A stretch of 64,000 bases of DNA from Deltaproteobacteria bacterium. GTDB lineage: Bacteria; Desulfobacterota; Desulfobulbia; Desulfobulbales; JAGXFP01. This document shows positions 26,591 through 34,158 of the stretch, in pieces. Positions within the stretch are counted from its first letter, which is position 1; every line of letters begins with the position of its first letter. Both the position numbers and the translations under genes were made by a program. The DNA lies in NCBI GenBank assembly GCA_020056965.1, contig JAGVGT010000094.1:24977-88976 (forward strand). Direction: 5' to 3'. The notes beneath the pieces are model-generated. The model saw only the letters and a list, made by a program, of their open reading frames with translations. It was not told the origin of the DNA and ran no database searches.

Positions 26591-27919
26591 ATGGCGGCGC
26601 GCAAGCGGAAGAAACTCTATGTCTTAGATACCAATGTTGTTCTGCATGACAGTACCTGTGTCTACCGTTTCGAAGAGCACGATATTGCCATTCCCATCAC
26701 TGTCTTGGAAGAGCTTGACCAATTCAAGAAGGGCAACGAATCCCTTAATTTCCATGCCCGCCAGTTCACCCGCCTGCTCGATGAACTGAGTCACAGCAAG
26801 CTGTTCAACGGCGGGGTGGAGATTGCCGCCGACCTGGGGCGGCTCAGCGTCAAACTGGAACAGGATTTTCACCCCGATGTTATTCGCAACTTCCCGGAGA
26901 ATAAACCGGACCACCGGATTCTCAATATCGCTTTTTGCCTGGCCGAGGAAGATCGCAAGCGTCAGGTGATCCTGGTTTCCAAGGACGTCAATCTGCGCAT
27001 GAAGGCAATCTCCATTGGCCTTGTTGCCGAGGACTATAAAAACGATCAGGTGGAAAATCCCGGCACCCTTTACAAGGGCCACCGGCAATTCGAGGGACTT
27101 TCCGACGACTTGCTCTGCAGACTGTTCAGCGAAGGTGGCAGCCTGGAGCTGTCTGAACTTGACAGCAAGAGCGACGTCCTGCCTAACGAATTTCTGGTCC
27201 TGCGCAACGGCAAGCGTTCCGCCCTGGCCTTTCATGACGCCGCCGGTGGCGTTATTCGCCGCATCGATAAGGAAATCTGCTACGGTATCACCCCCCGCAA
27301 CGCCGAACAGACCTTTGCCCTGGCGGCTTTGCTCAACCCCTCGATTGACCTGATCACCATCACCGGCAAGGCCGGCTCCGGCAAGACTCTGCTGGCCCTG
27401 GCCGCCGCCCTGCACAATCGCAGTAACTACCGGCAGATATTCATGGCCCGGCCGGTGGTGCCGCTCAGCAACAAGGATTTGGGCTTCCTGCCCGGTGATG
27501 TACACTCCAAGCTCGATCCCTACATGCAGCCGCTCTATGACAACCTTGCCGTTCTGCAGATGCATGAGAACAACGGCCGGGCCAAGTGCATCAAGGACAT
27601 GCTCGCCGAGGAAAAACTGGTCGTTACTCCCCTGGCCTATATCCGGGGCCGGTCACTGGTGAAGATCTTCTTTATCGTCGATGAGGCCCAGAACCTTACC
27701 CCCCACGAGATCAAAACCATCATCACCCGAGCCGGCGAGGGTACCAAGATTATCTTTACCGGCGATATCTTTCAGATCGATCACCCCTACCTCAACAGCC
27801 ATTCCAACGGTCTCAGCTATCTCATCGCCAAGATGCAGGGCCAACCCCTTTACGCCCACATTAACCTGGAAAAGGGCGAGCGCTCTCGTCTGGCGGATCT
27901 GGCCAGTTCGCTGCTCTAA
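26591..27919 (+). CDS. PIN domain-PhoH family ATPase
   Basis: 442 residues, ribosome site GGAGGAAGG. Residues 1-150 are a PIN nuclease domain: LYVLDTNVVLHD with the first catalytic Asp, EELDQFKKG with a Glu, and later acidic residues. Residues about 235-442 are a PhoH/SF1-like ATPase with Walker A TGKAGSGKTLLALAA, and Walker B FFIVDEAQNLTPHEIKT, followed by TGDIFQIDHPYL. This PIN-PhoH fusion (PhoH2/YlaK type) is a predicted RNA helicase with RNase activity. Stands alone between an inverted-repeat element and the convergent TRAP operon. Confidence 0.93.
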   Translation: MAARKRKKLYVLDTNVVLHDSTCVYRFEEHDIAIPITVLEELDQFKKGNESLNFHARQFTRLLDELSHSKLFNGGVEIAADLGRLSVKLEQDFHPDVIRNFPENKPDHRILNIAFCLAEEDRKRQVILVSKDVNLRMKAISIGLVAEDYKNDQVENPGTLYKGHRQFEGLSDDLLCRLFSEGGSLELSELDSKSDVLPNEFLVLRNGKRSALAFHDAAGGVIRRIDKEICYGITPRNAEQTFALAALLNPSIDLITITGKAGSGKTLLALAAALHNRSNYRQIFMARPVVPLSNKDLGFLPGDVHSKLDPYMQPLYDNLAVLQMHENNGRAKCIKDMLAEEKLVVTPLAYIRGRSLVKIFFIVDEAQNLTPHEIKTIITRAGEGTKIIFTGDIFQIDHPYLNSHSNGLSYLIAKMQGQPLYAHINLEKGERSRLADLASSLL

Positions 27920-27924
27920 GCTCC

Positions 27925-27960
27925 AAAAAAATAAAGCGCCGCCTTAACTAGGGGCGCCTT
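27925..27960 (-). terminator. Possible terminator at the end of the TRAP operon
   Basis: Read on the minus strand: AAGGCGCC, a 13-base loop, GGCGCTT with one bulge, then TTATTTTTTT. It lies in the 136-base gap between the convergent PhoH and TRAP genes and could stop transcription from the TRAP side. Confidence 0.5.
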
Positions 27961-28055
27961 GCCTGTCTCTGATAACTGATGAGATCGGGAAGATATTTTC
28001 ATGCCCGGCAGTCATGACGCATAGAGCTCCCTGTCTAATCGAGTTTTGGTTAACT

Positions 28056-29939
28056 CTACATAGAATCACCGAGGAGCTCTGGCAGAAAGGTGCTCAGCCA
28101 AGGTACGTATGAGACGAGGAGAACACCAACGAGGAGGATGGCGATCAGAGGCAGGACAGAGCGGATCACCTCGGGCATGGGCTTGTTGAACCGATAGGAT
28201 GAGAGGAAAAGATTGATGCCTACTGGCGGGGTGAGGAAACCCAGTTCCAGGTTGGTCAGGAAGATGATGCCCAGGTGAATCGGATCCATGCCGAACTCTA
28301 CCCCGATGGGGATAATCAAGGGGGCGACCACCACGATGGCCGAGTAGATATCCATGATGCAGCCCACCACCAGCAGGAGCAGGTTGAGGCAGAGAATCAT
28401 CGCCCACTGGGAATGGATGAATTGCCGAGCCCACTCCACCATCAGTTCCGGCACGTTGGCCGTCAGAAGGTAGTCCGAAAAGCCCATGGCCACCCCGAGG
28501 ATCAGCAAAACCCCGCCGACCAGCAGCGAGCACTCCACCATGACCTTCGGCACTTCCCGGAAGATGCCCAGATCCCTGTGCACCACGACCTGTATGACCA
28601 AGGTGTAAAGCACGGTTATGGCCGCCGCCTCGACCTGGGTCGCCAACCCGCTGAACAGGGCGATTAGCGCCACCACCGGCACCAGCAGCTCCCATTTGGC
28701 CGCCCAGAAGGCGGATCGGAGTGGGATTGCCGGGGTGCGTGCCGTGCCGTCTTCTGGACGAACGAGCCTTGCCGCCTTGGTGGCGCCCCGTTCGTCTGAG
28801 ATGATACCCCAGCCGACGACCATCGCCAGAAGCAAGAGCCCCGGCAGCAAGCCCCCGAGAAACATTTGCCGCACCGAGATCTCGGTGCCCACCTGAGTGG
28901 CCATTACCGCATAGAGAATCACCGGCAGGCTGGGCGGGAAAAGCAGCCCCAGAGAACCGGCGCCGGTGATGAAGCCCAAGGCGCGGCTTTCGGAATAACG
29001 CGCCTCAAGCAGGACGGGCATCAGCAGGCCACCGAGGGCCAGGATGGTAACGCCGGAGGCCCCGGTGAAGGCGGTGAACAGGGCACAAACCACCGCCGCG
29101 GCGATGGCGGGGCCGCCGCGCACTGCGCCGAAAAGGGCATCGAAGAGGGTCACCAGTCGCCGGGAGGCGTTACCCTCGGCCAGCAGATAGCCGACCAGGG
29201 TGAAGAGCGGAATCATCGGCAGGGTGGGCTCCACCGTCAGCCGGTACTGGTTGATGGCAATCATGGCGATGGGCTGGCCGCTGGACCAGAAGAGGATCAG
29301 AGCGGCGCCGCCGATGGCGGTGAAGATGGGGGCGCCCAAGACAATGGCCAGCAGCAGGGCGAACAGGGCCGGTATGGCCAAGGTCTCGGGCGGCACCACG
29401 TTCTGTACCCCGACTCCGAGCAGCAACAAGACCAGGGCAGCGGCCAGGGTCCGGCCACCCCAGGTCGATGATGCGGCCAGCCAGAGCCGATAGGCCACCA
29501 GGGTGAAACCTACCGGCAGGACCAGCAGGACCGGCCAGAGGGGCAGAGCGCCGATCAGCAAATCCTCAGAGGCCCTTTTGGCCAGGATAAAATGGAGGCT
29601 GCCGATCAGGAGAAAGATTGTCACCATGGTGGCGAAGGCGTTGGCGTAGATCTGGGCCGTCGCCCGCCACACCCCTTTCAGGTAGCGGGTTAGTGAGGAG
29701 AGGGTCAAGAGCTTGGACTGCCGAGCCGCCACCGCGCTGCCCAGCATGGCCACGTACAGCACCAGATGCTGGACAAACATGATGGAGCCCGGGATGCCAA
29801 GGTCAAACGCCTTGCGGAACAGGCTCTCGCCCAGGGGTAGAATGATGATGAGGGCAATGGCCAGGCAGACCAGAAAATCCTCGCTGCGGGCCAGGAGCGA
29901 GGCCGGGCGGCTAAGGGTCTCAGTTTTTCTTGCTTCCAC
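28056..29939 (-). CDS. TRAP transporter permease, fused small and large subunits (DctQM)
   Basis: 627 residues, almost all hydrophobic. Residues about 20-165 contain four helices like the small DctQ subunit. From about 180 onward is a DctM-type large permease, with TLPMIPLFTLVGYLLAEG, TAFTGASGVTILALGGLL, GAGSLGLLFPPSLP and FLTNLELGFLTPPVGINLFL. DctM binds the substrate path in this secondary, sodium-driven importer (family knowledge). The fusion removes the separate DctQ gene. It overlaps the DctP gene by 20 bases and is last in the TatT-DctP-DctQM operon. Substrate is probably an organic acid, not determined. Confidence 0.9.
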   Translation of the reverse strand: MEARKTETLSRPASLLARSEDFLVCLAIALIIILPLGESLFRKAFDLGIPGSIMFVQHLVLYVAMLGSAVAARQSKLLTLSSLTRYLKGVWRATAQIYANAFATMVTIFLLIGSLHFILAKRASEDLLIGALPLWPVLLVLPVGFTLVAYRLWLAASSTWGGRTLAAALVLLLLGVGVQNVVPPETLAIPALFALLLAIVLGAPIFTAIGGAALILFWSSGQPIAMIAINQYRLTVEPTLPMIPLFTLVGYLLAEGNASRRLVTLFDALFGAVRGGPAIAAAVVCALFTAFTGASGVTILALGGLLMPVLLEARYSESRALGFITGAGSLGLLFPPSLPVILYAVMATQVGTEISVRQMFLGGLLPGLLLLAMVVGWGIISDERGATKAARLVRPEDGTARTPAIPLRSAFWAAKWELLVPVVALIALFSGLATQVEAAAITVLYTLVIQVVVHRDLGIFREVPKVMVECSLLVGGVLLILGVAMGFSDYLLTANVPELMVEWARQFIHSQWAMILCLNLLLLVVGCIMDIYSAIVVVAPLIIPIGVEFGMDPIHLGIIFLTNLELGFLTPPVGINLFLSSYRFNKPMPEVIRSVLPLIAILLVGVLLVSYVPWLSTFLPELLGDSM

Positions 29940-30957
29940 GATACTCCTTAAGCAGGGACTCTACCCTGTCGAAGGTTTCGGCCGGCACCAGATTACCCCG
30001 GATCTTCGGGAAGATCCGGGCCATTGCCTGCTGCCATTCCTCCTGCTCCTTAGGCGTTGGGGTGTGGATCTGCAACCCCTGTTTTTTCTGCATTACCGCC
30101 ACGGCCTCATCGTTTTCACGGCGGCCGTCCCGCCTGATTTCCCGACCGGTTTCGGCAGCGGCGGCCAGTAGCGCATCGCGTAACTGGGGCGGCACCTTTT
30201 CCCAACTCTTGGATCGGATCACCACTCCCCCGACGAACGGCCCCCAGTTGATCGTCAGCATATGTTTGGCCACGCTGCTGAACTGGGCGGCATTGGCGGC
30301 GAAGGGCGGCGAAGGGATGGCGTCGATGATGCCGGTGGTCAGACCGGAGAGGATGTCATTGGGCTCCAGCGGCACCGGGGTGGTTCCCCACTCCTTCATC
30401 AGCTCCAACTGGTCGAAAAAACCGGACCAGACGAAAACCTTCATCCGTTTCAGGTCGGCCGGGTGGACCATGGGGGCCACGGAAAAAAACCGGGTCCAGC
30501 CGACGTCGGTCCAACAAAGGATCTTATAGCCCTTCTGTTCCATGCCCTGCGCCAGTTCCGGCCCCAGCCGCTCCATGACATAATCGACTTCCTCCAGGTT
30601 GCGATAGACCAGGGGAATACTGTTGAGGCCGGCGGCCGCCCGGTTGATGTGGATGAGGCCGCTGGCGGTGATCAGGGAGGCGTCGATGCCGCCCACCCCC
30701 ATCTTGTCGATGATGGCCGCCTCGCCGCCGGCCCGGTAACTGCCGATGACCGTGAGCTTCACTTGGCCGCTGCTGATTTTTTCCCACTTCTCGGCCAGCC
30801 TGAGCAGGGCCAGATAGGGGGTGCTGCCGGTGGGCGCCAGGGTCACCAGTTTGATCTTGACCACCGAGCCGGTAACACTGTCCGCGGCCCGGCATACTCC
30901 GGTTGCCACGGCCAGGCCGAGCAAGGCGAATAGTCCCAGAGCTCGTAATATTTGCAT
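29920..30957 (-). CDS. TRAP transporter substrate-binding protein (DctP family)
   Basis: 345 residues with an N-terminal signal peptide (LGLFALLGLAVATGVCRA before ADS). Mature part has the DctP-type hallmarks: VTLAPTGSTPYLALLRLAEK, LGPELAQGMEQKGYKIL, then MKVFVWSG and PLEPNDILSGLTTGIIDAI, with the conserved Arg region preceding. Periplasmic binding protein that delivers the ligand to the fused permease encoded next. It follows the TatT gene after 15 bases. The pairing with TatT marks the T-component subgroup of TRAP systems. Confidence 0.92.
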   Translation of the reverse strand: MQILRALGLFALLGLAVATGVCRAADSVTGSVVKIKLVTLAPTGSTPYLALLRLAEKWEKISSGQVKLTVIGSYRAGGEAAIIDKMGVGGIDASLITASGLIHINRAAAGLNSIPLVYRNLEEVDYVMERLGPELAQGMEQKGYKILCWTDVGWTRFFSVAPMVHPADLKRMKVFVWSGFFDQLELMKEWGTTPVPLEPNDILSGLTTGIIDAIPSPPFAANAAQFSSVAKHMLTINWGPFVGGVVIRSKSWEKVPPQLRDALLAAAAETGREIRRDGRRENDEAVAVMQKKQGLQIHTPTPKEQEEWQQAMARIFPKIRGNLVPAETFDRVESLLKEYRGSKKN

Positions 30958-30972
30958 GTGACACCCTCTCCT

Positions 30973-31953
30973 TCAGTCAATAAACAGTTTATCCAGACGT
31001 CCCAGCAACCACCGGGCGCGACGCTGGGCAAGGACGTTGGCCAACCTGGTCTCCGGGGCAAGCTCGGGATCGACCCAGAGGGCCTGCCACACCAGCTGGA
31101 GGAATTCCGGCTTATCCTGGTTGGCCAGGGCCACGGACTCGGCCAAGGCCAGGTAGGGAGCCGCCTGCCTGCCGCCGGTTAACTCCACGGCCCGGGCGAA
31201 ATGGCGGCGCGCCCTCTCTTCTGGCCGACCGCTCCTACCCACCCGGTTCATTTCATAGGTGATGAGAAAGGTGTGGAGGCCGCCGCGGTCGTGGTCCGGT
31301 TCCAGTGCCTCGGCCCGGTCGATCAGGGCGTCAACGCAGGGCAGGTCGGCGACCAGGTCGTTATCCTTGCCGGCGGCAATGGCACCGGCCCAGGAAATGG
31401 CGGTCCAATAGAGGGCCGGCACCTCTTCCCGGTCGGCCAGGTTGCGGACGGCCAGGGACGGGTCGAGTCGTAAAAGATTGGTGATGCCGGGATGACGCAC
31501 CTCAAGGGCGCGCAGCCCGTAATCCCGCGCCCGCAGAAAGAGGCGTTTGCCGCGACCGCGCAATTCGCCGACCCGGCTAATCTCGCCGTCCTCCGCCGCC
31601 TCCGCATCCTGCATGACAAAGGCATAGGCATACTGGGTAAAACCCCGGGAACAGGCAAGAAGCAGCGCTTCCTGCCGGGGATTTTCCGTCAGCAGGCCTT
31701 CCATTAACTTGAGGCCGAAGGGCACCGCCGCTCGGACCAGTTCAGGATCGTTGTCTGCCGCAAAGGTCGAGCCGCTGGCCGCAATTGCTTCACCAAAGCG
31801 GTCTGCGGCGGCGCTCTGCAAAGAACAGCCGGTGTTCAGGAGAGCCAGGGGCAACAGCGGCAGAAGGAGGCAAACCAGAGTGGTTCGGGTCCTGGCAAAG
31901 TTATCTATGCTGATGGTGCCACCCCATGTTTGGCTACTTGATAATTCCGGCAA
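30973..31953 (-). CDS. TatT lipoprotein, TRAP transporter T-component
   Basis: Up to 326 residues. Lipoprotein signal with lipobox LNTGC near residue 43, then an all-helical, TPR-like protein: ACSRGFTQYAYAFVMQDAE, GLRALEVRHPGITNLL, LYWTAISWAGAIAAGKD and SYLALAESVA-like repeats match TatT (trimeric TPR periplasmic protein of TRAP systems). In Treponema it assembles with the DctP-type binding protein. The start is uncertain: the only usable codon before the lipobox is a TTG at 31953 without a clear ribosome site. First gene of the TRAP operon. Confidence 0.85.
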   Translation of the reverse strand: MPELSSSQTWGGTISIDNFARTRTTLVCLLLPLLPLALLNTGCSLQSAAADRFGEAIAASGSTFAADNDPELVRAAVPFGLKLMEGLLTENPRQEALLLACSRGFTQYAYAFVMQDAEAAEDGEISRVGELRGRGKRLFLRARDYGLRALEVRHPGITNLLRLDPSLAVRNLADREEVPALYWTAISWAGAIAAGKDNDLVADLPCVDALIDRAEALEPDHDRGGLHTFLITYEMNRVGRSGRPEERARRHFARAVELTGGRQAAPYLALAESVALANQDKPEFLQLVWQALWVDPELAPETRLANVLAQRRARWLLGRLDKLFID

Positions 31954-32037
31954 TTTTCAGAACGAATTTAAGGCTGGCTGCGGTCGTGCTGACAGAAAAT
32001 TCGGGCGAATGTTGCCCTGAGCGCACCTCCATGCCGC

Positions 32038-33093
32038 TCAAATGCGGTCGCGATGGACGTGGAAGGTCATCACGGCCCCGGTAACGGTGCTGCGGCCGGT
32101 GTAAAGAAATATCCCCAACCACAGGGCTTGGAGCATGAGAAGTACCAGAGGCTGCCAAAGAACAGCGAGACCGGTTTGCACTACGGGGGCCGCCAGCTCG
32201 GCGAGAGGCGGCAAGGTGACTATGGCCAGGGGGCCAACCGCCAAGGCGGCAAGGGCCATGAGTTGATATGCGCTGAGTTTGCCGCCGCCACGATAATCAG
32301 CCCGCATGGTTTCGGAGAAAGCCCGCCAGGCTTGAGATACCGTTAGTGTTAACAGCAATGCCGCGCCAAAATACCCTGCCAGGAAAAGCCAGAGGCCAAT
32401 CACTCCGGTGGCGATGTATATGGTTGCGGTCACCGCCTGAATCGGCACCACCGGCACACCTTCCAGACCTGCGGCATAGGCGATTTTTTTGGTTGAGCCC
32501 CTGAAGATGAAATGCCATTGGCGGCAGAGGCGCTGAACCCAGAGGGAAGTGGCGCTGAGCGGTTTTCCGTAACAACAGCCGAAGCTGATACAGGCAAGTC
32601 GGCCGATGCCTTCACCGAAGATGTAGGCCGTGGTTAGAGCCGCCAGGGCCGGCACCAAGGGCACCGTTTCGGCAGGTGATGTCGCCAGCAAGCGGTTAAC
32701 CGCCAGAACTGCCACCGGCATGAGCAGCAAACCTACAAAGGAAGCGCCACCGACGGTAAAGGTGTGGCGCTTGCCCTCTACCAGCCGGGCAACTATCCGA
32801 GCGGCAGGAACCGCGCCGGCCAAGACGATGGAGATCAGGCCGATAATCATGTGCAGAGGCAGCCCAAGGGCGGTAAGCATCACCAAAAAGAGGGCGACTG
32901 CAAAAGTGGTTCCGGAGGCAAAAAGGAAACCATAAGTGGTCAGGTTGGTCCCATGCCATTGGCCATGCTTGTCACGACTGAGCGGGACCGCAGCCAGGAT
33001 TTGCCAGCGCTCACGGGGCAAAACCTTAAAGCAAACAGCGAGGAGTATTACCAGGCCAATTCCCAGGGTCAGAACAAAGGTCATATTGCTCAT
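32038..33093 (-). CDS. Lgt-like (prolipoprotein diacylglyceryl transferase family) membrane protein
   Basis: 351 residues with about eight membrane helices. The core GEGIGRLACISFGCCYGKPL near residue 180 resembles the Lgt signature (G-R-x-G-N-F-x-N-x-E-x-Y-G), but Asn and Glu are replaced and two Cys appear, as in a divergent Lgt-related subgroup. Real Lgt transfers diacylglycerol from phosphatidylglycerol to prolipoproteins; whether this paralogue does so is doubtful. Its start overlaps the decarboxylase stop by 4 bases (ATGA), so the two work in one unit, pointing to lipid chemistry. Confidence 0.72.
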   Translation of the reverse strand: MSNMTFVLTLGIGLVILLAVCFKVLPRERWQILAAVPLSRDKHGQWHGTNLTTYGFLFASGTTFAVALFLVMLTALGLPLHMIIGLISIVLAGAVPAARIVARLVEGKRHTFTVGGASFVGLLLMPVAVLAVNRLLATSPAETVPLVPALAALTTAYIFGEGIGRLACISFGCCYGKPLSATSLWVQRLCRQWHFIFRGSTKKIAYAAGLEGVPVVPIQAVTATIYIATGVIGLWLFLAGYFGAALLLTLTVSQAWRAFSETMRADYRGGGKLSAYQLMALAALAVGPLAIVTLPPLAELAAPVVQTGLAVLWQPLVLLMLQALWLGIFLYTGRSTVTGAVMTFHVHRDRI

Positions 33094-34097
33094 ATGTGGT
33101 TCTCCCTGGTGGCCAACAGTGAACGGACTGCCACCTCAGTTTCCGCCAGGGGCTTGCCGAATCCGGCCGTGAAGCGGCTTTGTACATTCCGGTTATGCAT
33201 GTTGGCAATGATGTCGGCGGCAAAGCAAATCCGGCCGGGCTGGAAGAGCAGGACATCGGTGCTGCTCCCCGGCCGGTAGAGGCTCTTGGGTTGACCCTTG
33301 CTAAGAAACATCCCGACCGTCACCGGTTTCGGACAGCTGTAGCGGTCGGAGCTATAGCACTGCACCACCTCGCCGATCATCAGGGCGACCACCTCGACCA
33401 TCGCCACCAGGCCGACGCCGGTGCCGCCTGATACATCGGTGTCGATGATTGTCACCACCCGACTGTTCTTGGAGTAGGGGGTGACCATCCCGACTACCGC
33501 CCCGGGGTTGCAGGCATGGCAGGTGCCGTCGATGGTGTAGATATCGAGAACCTCGCCAGACACCGGAACATGGTTGTAGTGGTATTTATCGGGGGTCAAG
33601 CGGCAGACGGTGAAGTCGCCGTCGTCGAAATAGGGCTGCCAGGACTTACCCTCGCCACCGAGGAGTTCCTGCCAGGAAAAAAACTTTTCCTTGAGATAGA
33701 GGAGGGAGCCCTGAGCCAGGGACCCCACCATCAGCCGACAATCAGCTGGGGCGACGATGGTCGCTGCATCCTCCGGCATCGGACGGCATTCCCAGTAGCG
33801 AATCCGCCGTTCAAAGATCTTTCTTGAAGTATTGAGGCGTTCCAGGGGGTCGAGACACTCGGCCAGGTTGACCCCGCATGATTCCAGAAAACGGCGGTTC
33901 CCGAGGAGTCTGGCGGTGAGCGGCAGATCGAAGTTGAGGTAGCCGAGTACGGCCGAGCTATGGCTGCCGGTCAGAGCTCGAAACAGCCACGGCGCGTTCT
34001 CACGCACCCGGGAGTAGAGAAAATTGACTATATGGTCAGCAAAGAGTTGCTCGGTCATTACCGCGCCACTGAGCCGTTCGACGTACTGGTGGGTCAT
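33090..34097 (-). CDS. Phosphatidylserine decarboxylase-like protein
   Basis: 335 residues from ATG 34097, preceded by AGGACC. A longer frame to 34385 runs antiparallel through the upstream gene and is rejected. Conserved parts: VAPADCRLMVGS, FTVCRLTPDKYHYNHVPVSG (the Asp/His of the autocleavage triad) and RPGSSTDVLLFQPG near the C-terminus, where Gly-Ser is the expected self-cleavage site that makes the pyruvoyl group. The size is nearer the PSD2/eukaryotic-type enzymes than short archaeal ones. Forms phosphatidylethanolamine in the family; here it is tied to the Lgt-like gene and a large unknown protein rather than to pssA. Confidence 0.86.
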   Translation of the reverse strand: MTHQYVERLSGAVMTEQLFADHIVNFLYSRVRENAPWLFRALTGSHSSAVLGYLNFDLPLTARLLGNRRFLESCGVNLAECLDPLERLNTSRKIFERRIRYWECRPMPEDAATIVAPADCRLMVGSLAQGSLLYLKEKFFSWQELLGGEGKSWQPYFDDGDFTVCRLTPDKYHYNHVPVSGEVLDIYTIDGTCHACNPGAVVGMVTPYSKNSRVVTIIDTDVSGGTGVGLVAMVEVVALMIGEVVQCYSSDRYSCPKPVTVGMFLSKGQPKSLYRPGSSTDVLLFQPGRICFAADIIANMHNRNVQSRFTAGFGKPLAETEVAVRSLLATRENHI

Positions 34098-34158
34098 GGT
34101 TGAGGTCCTTTTTTTTTCGACCAGTCGGAGTTGTCTAACTGGTCGGAGGGTGCGATTT

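Noticed and set aside
28066..28695. 209-residue ORF overlapping the TRAP permease
   Set aside because: Same strand, wrong frame; Gly/His/Pro-rich composition without a fold, while the DctQM frame is continuous.
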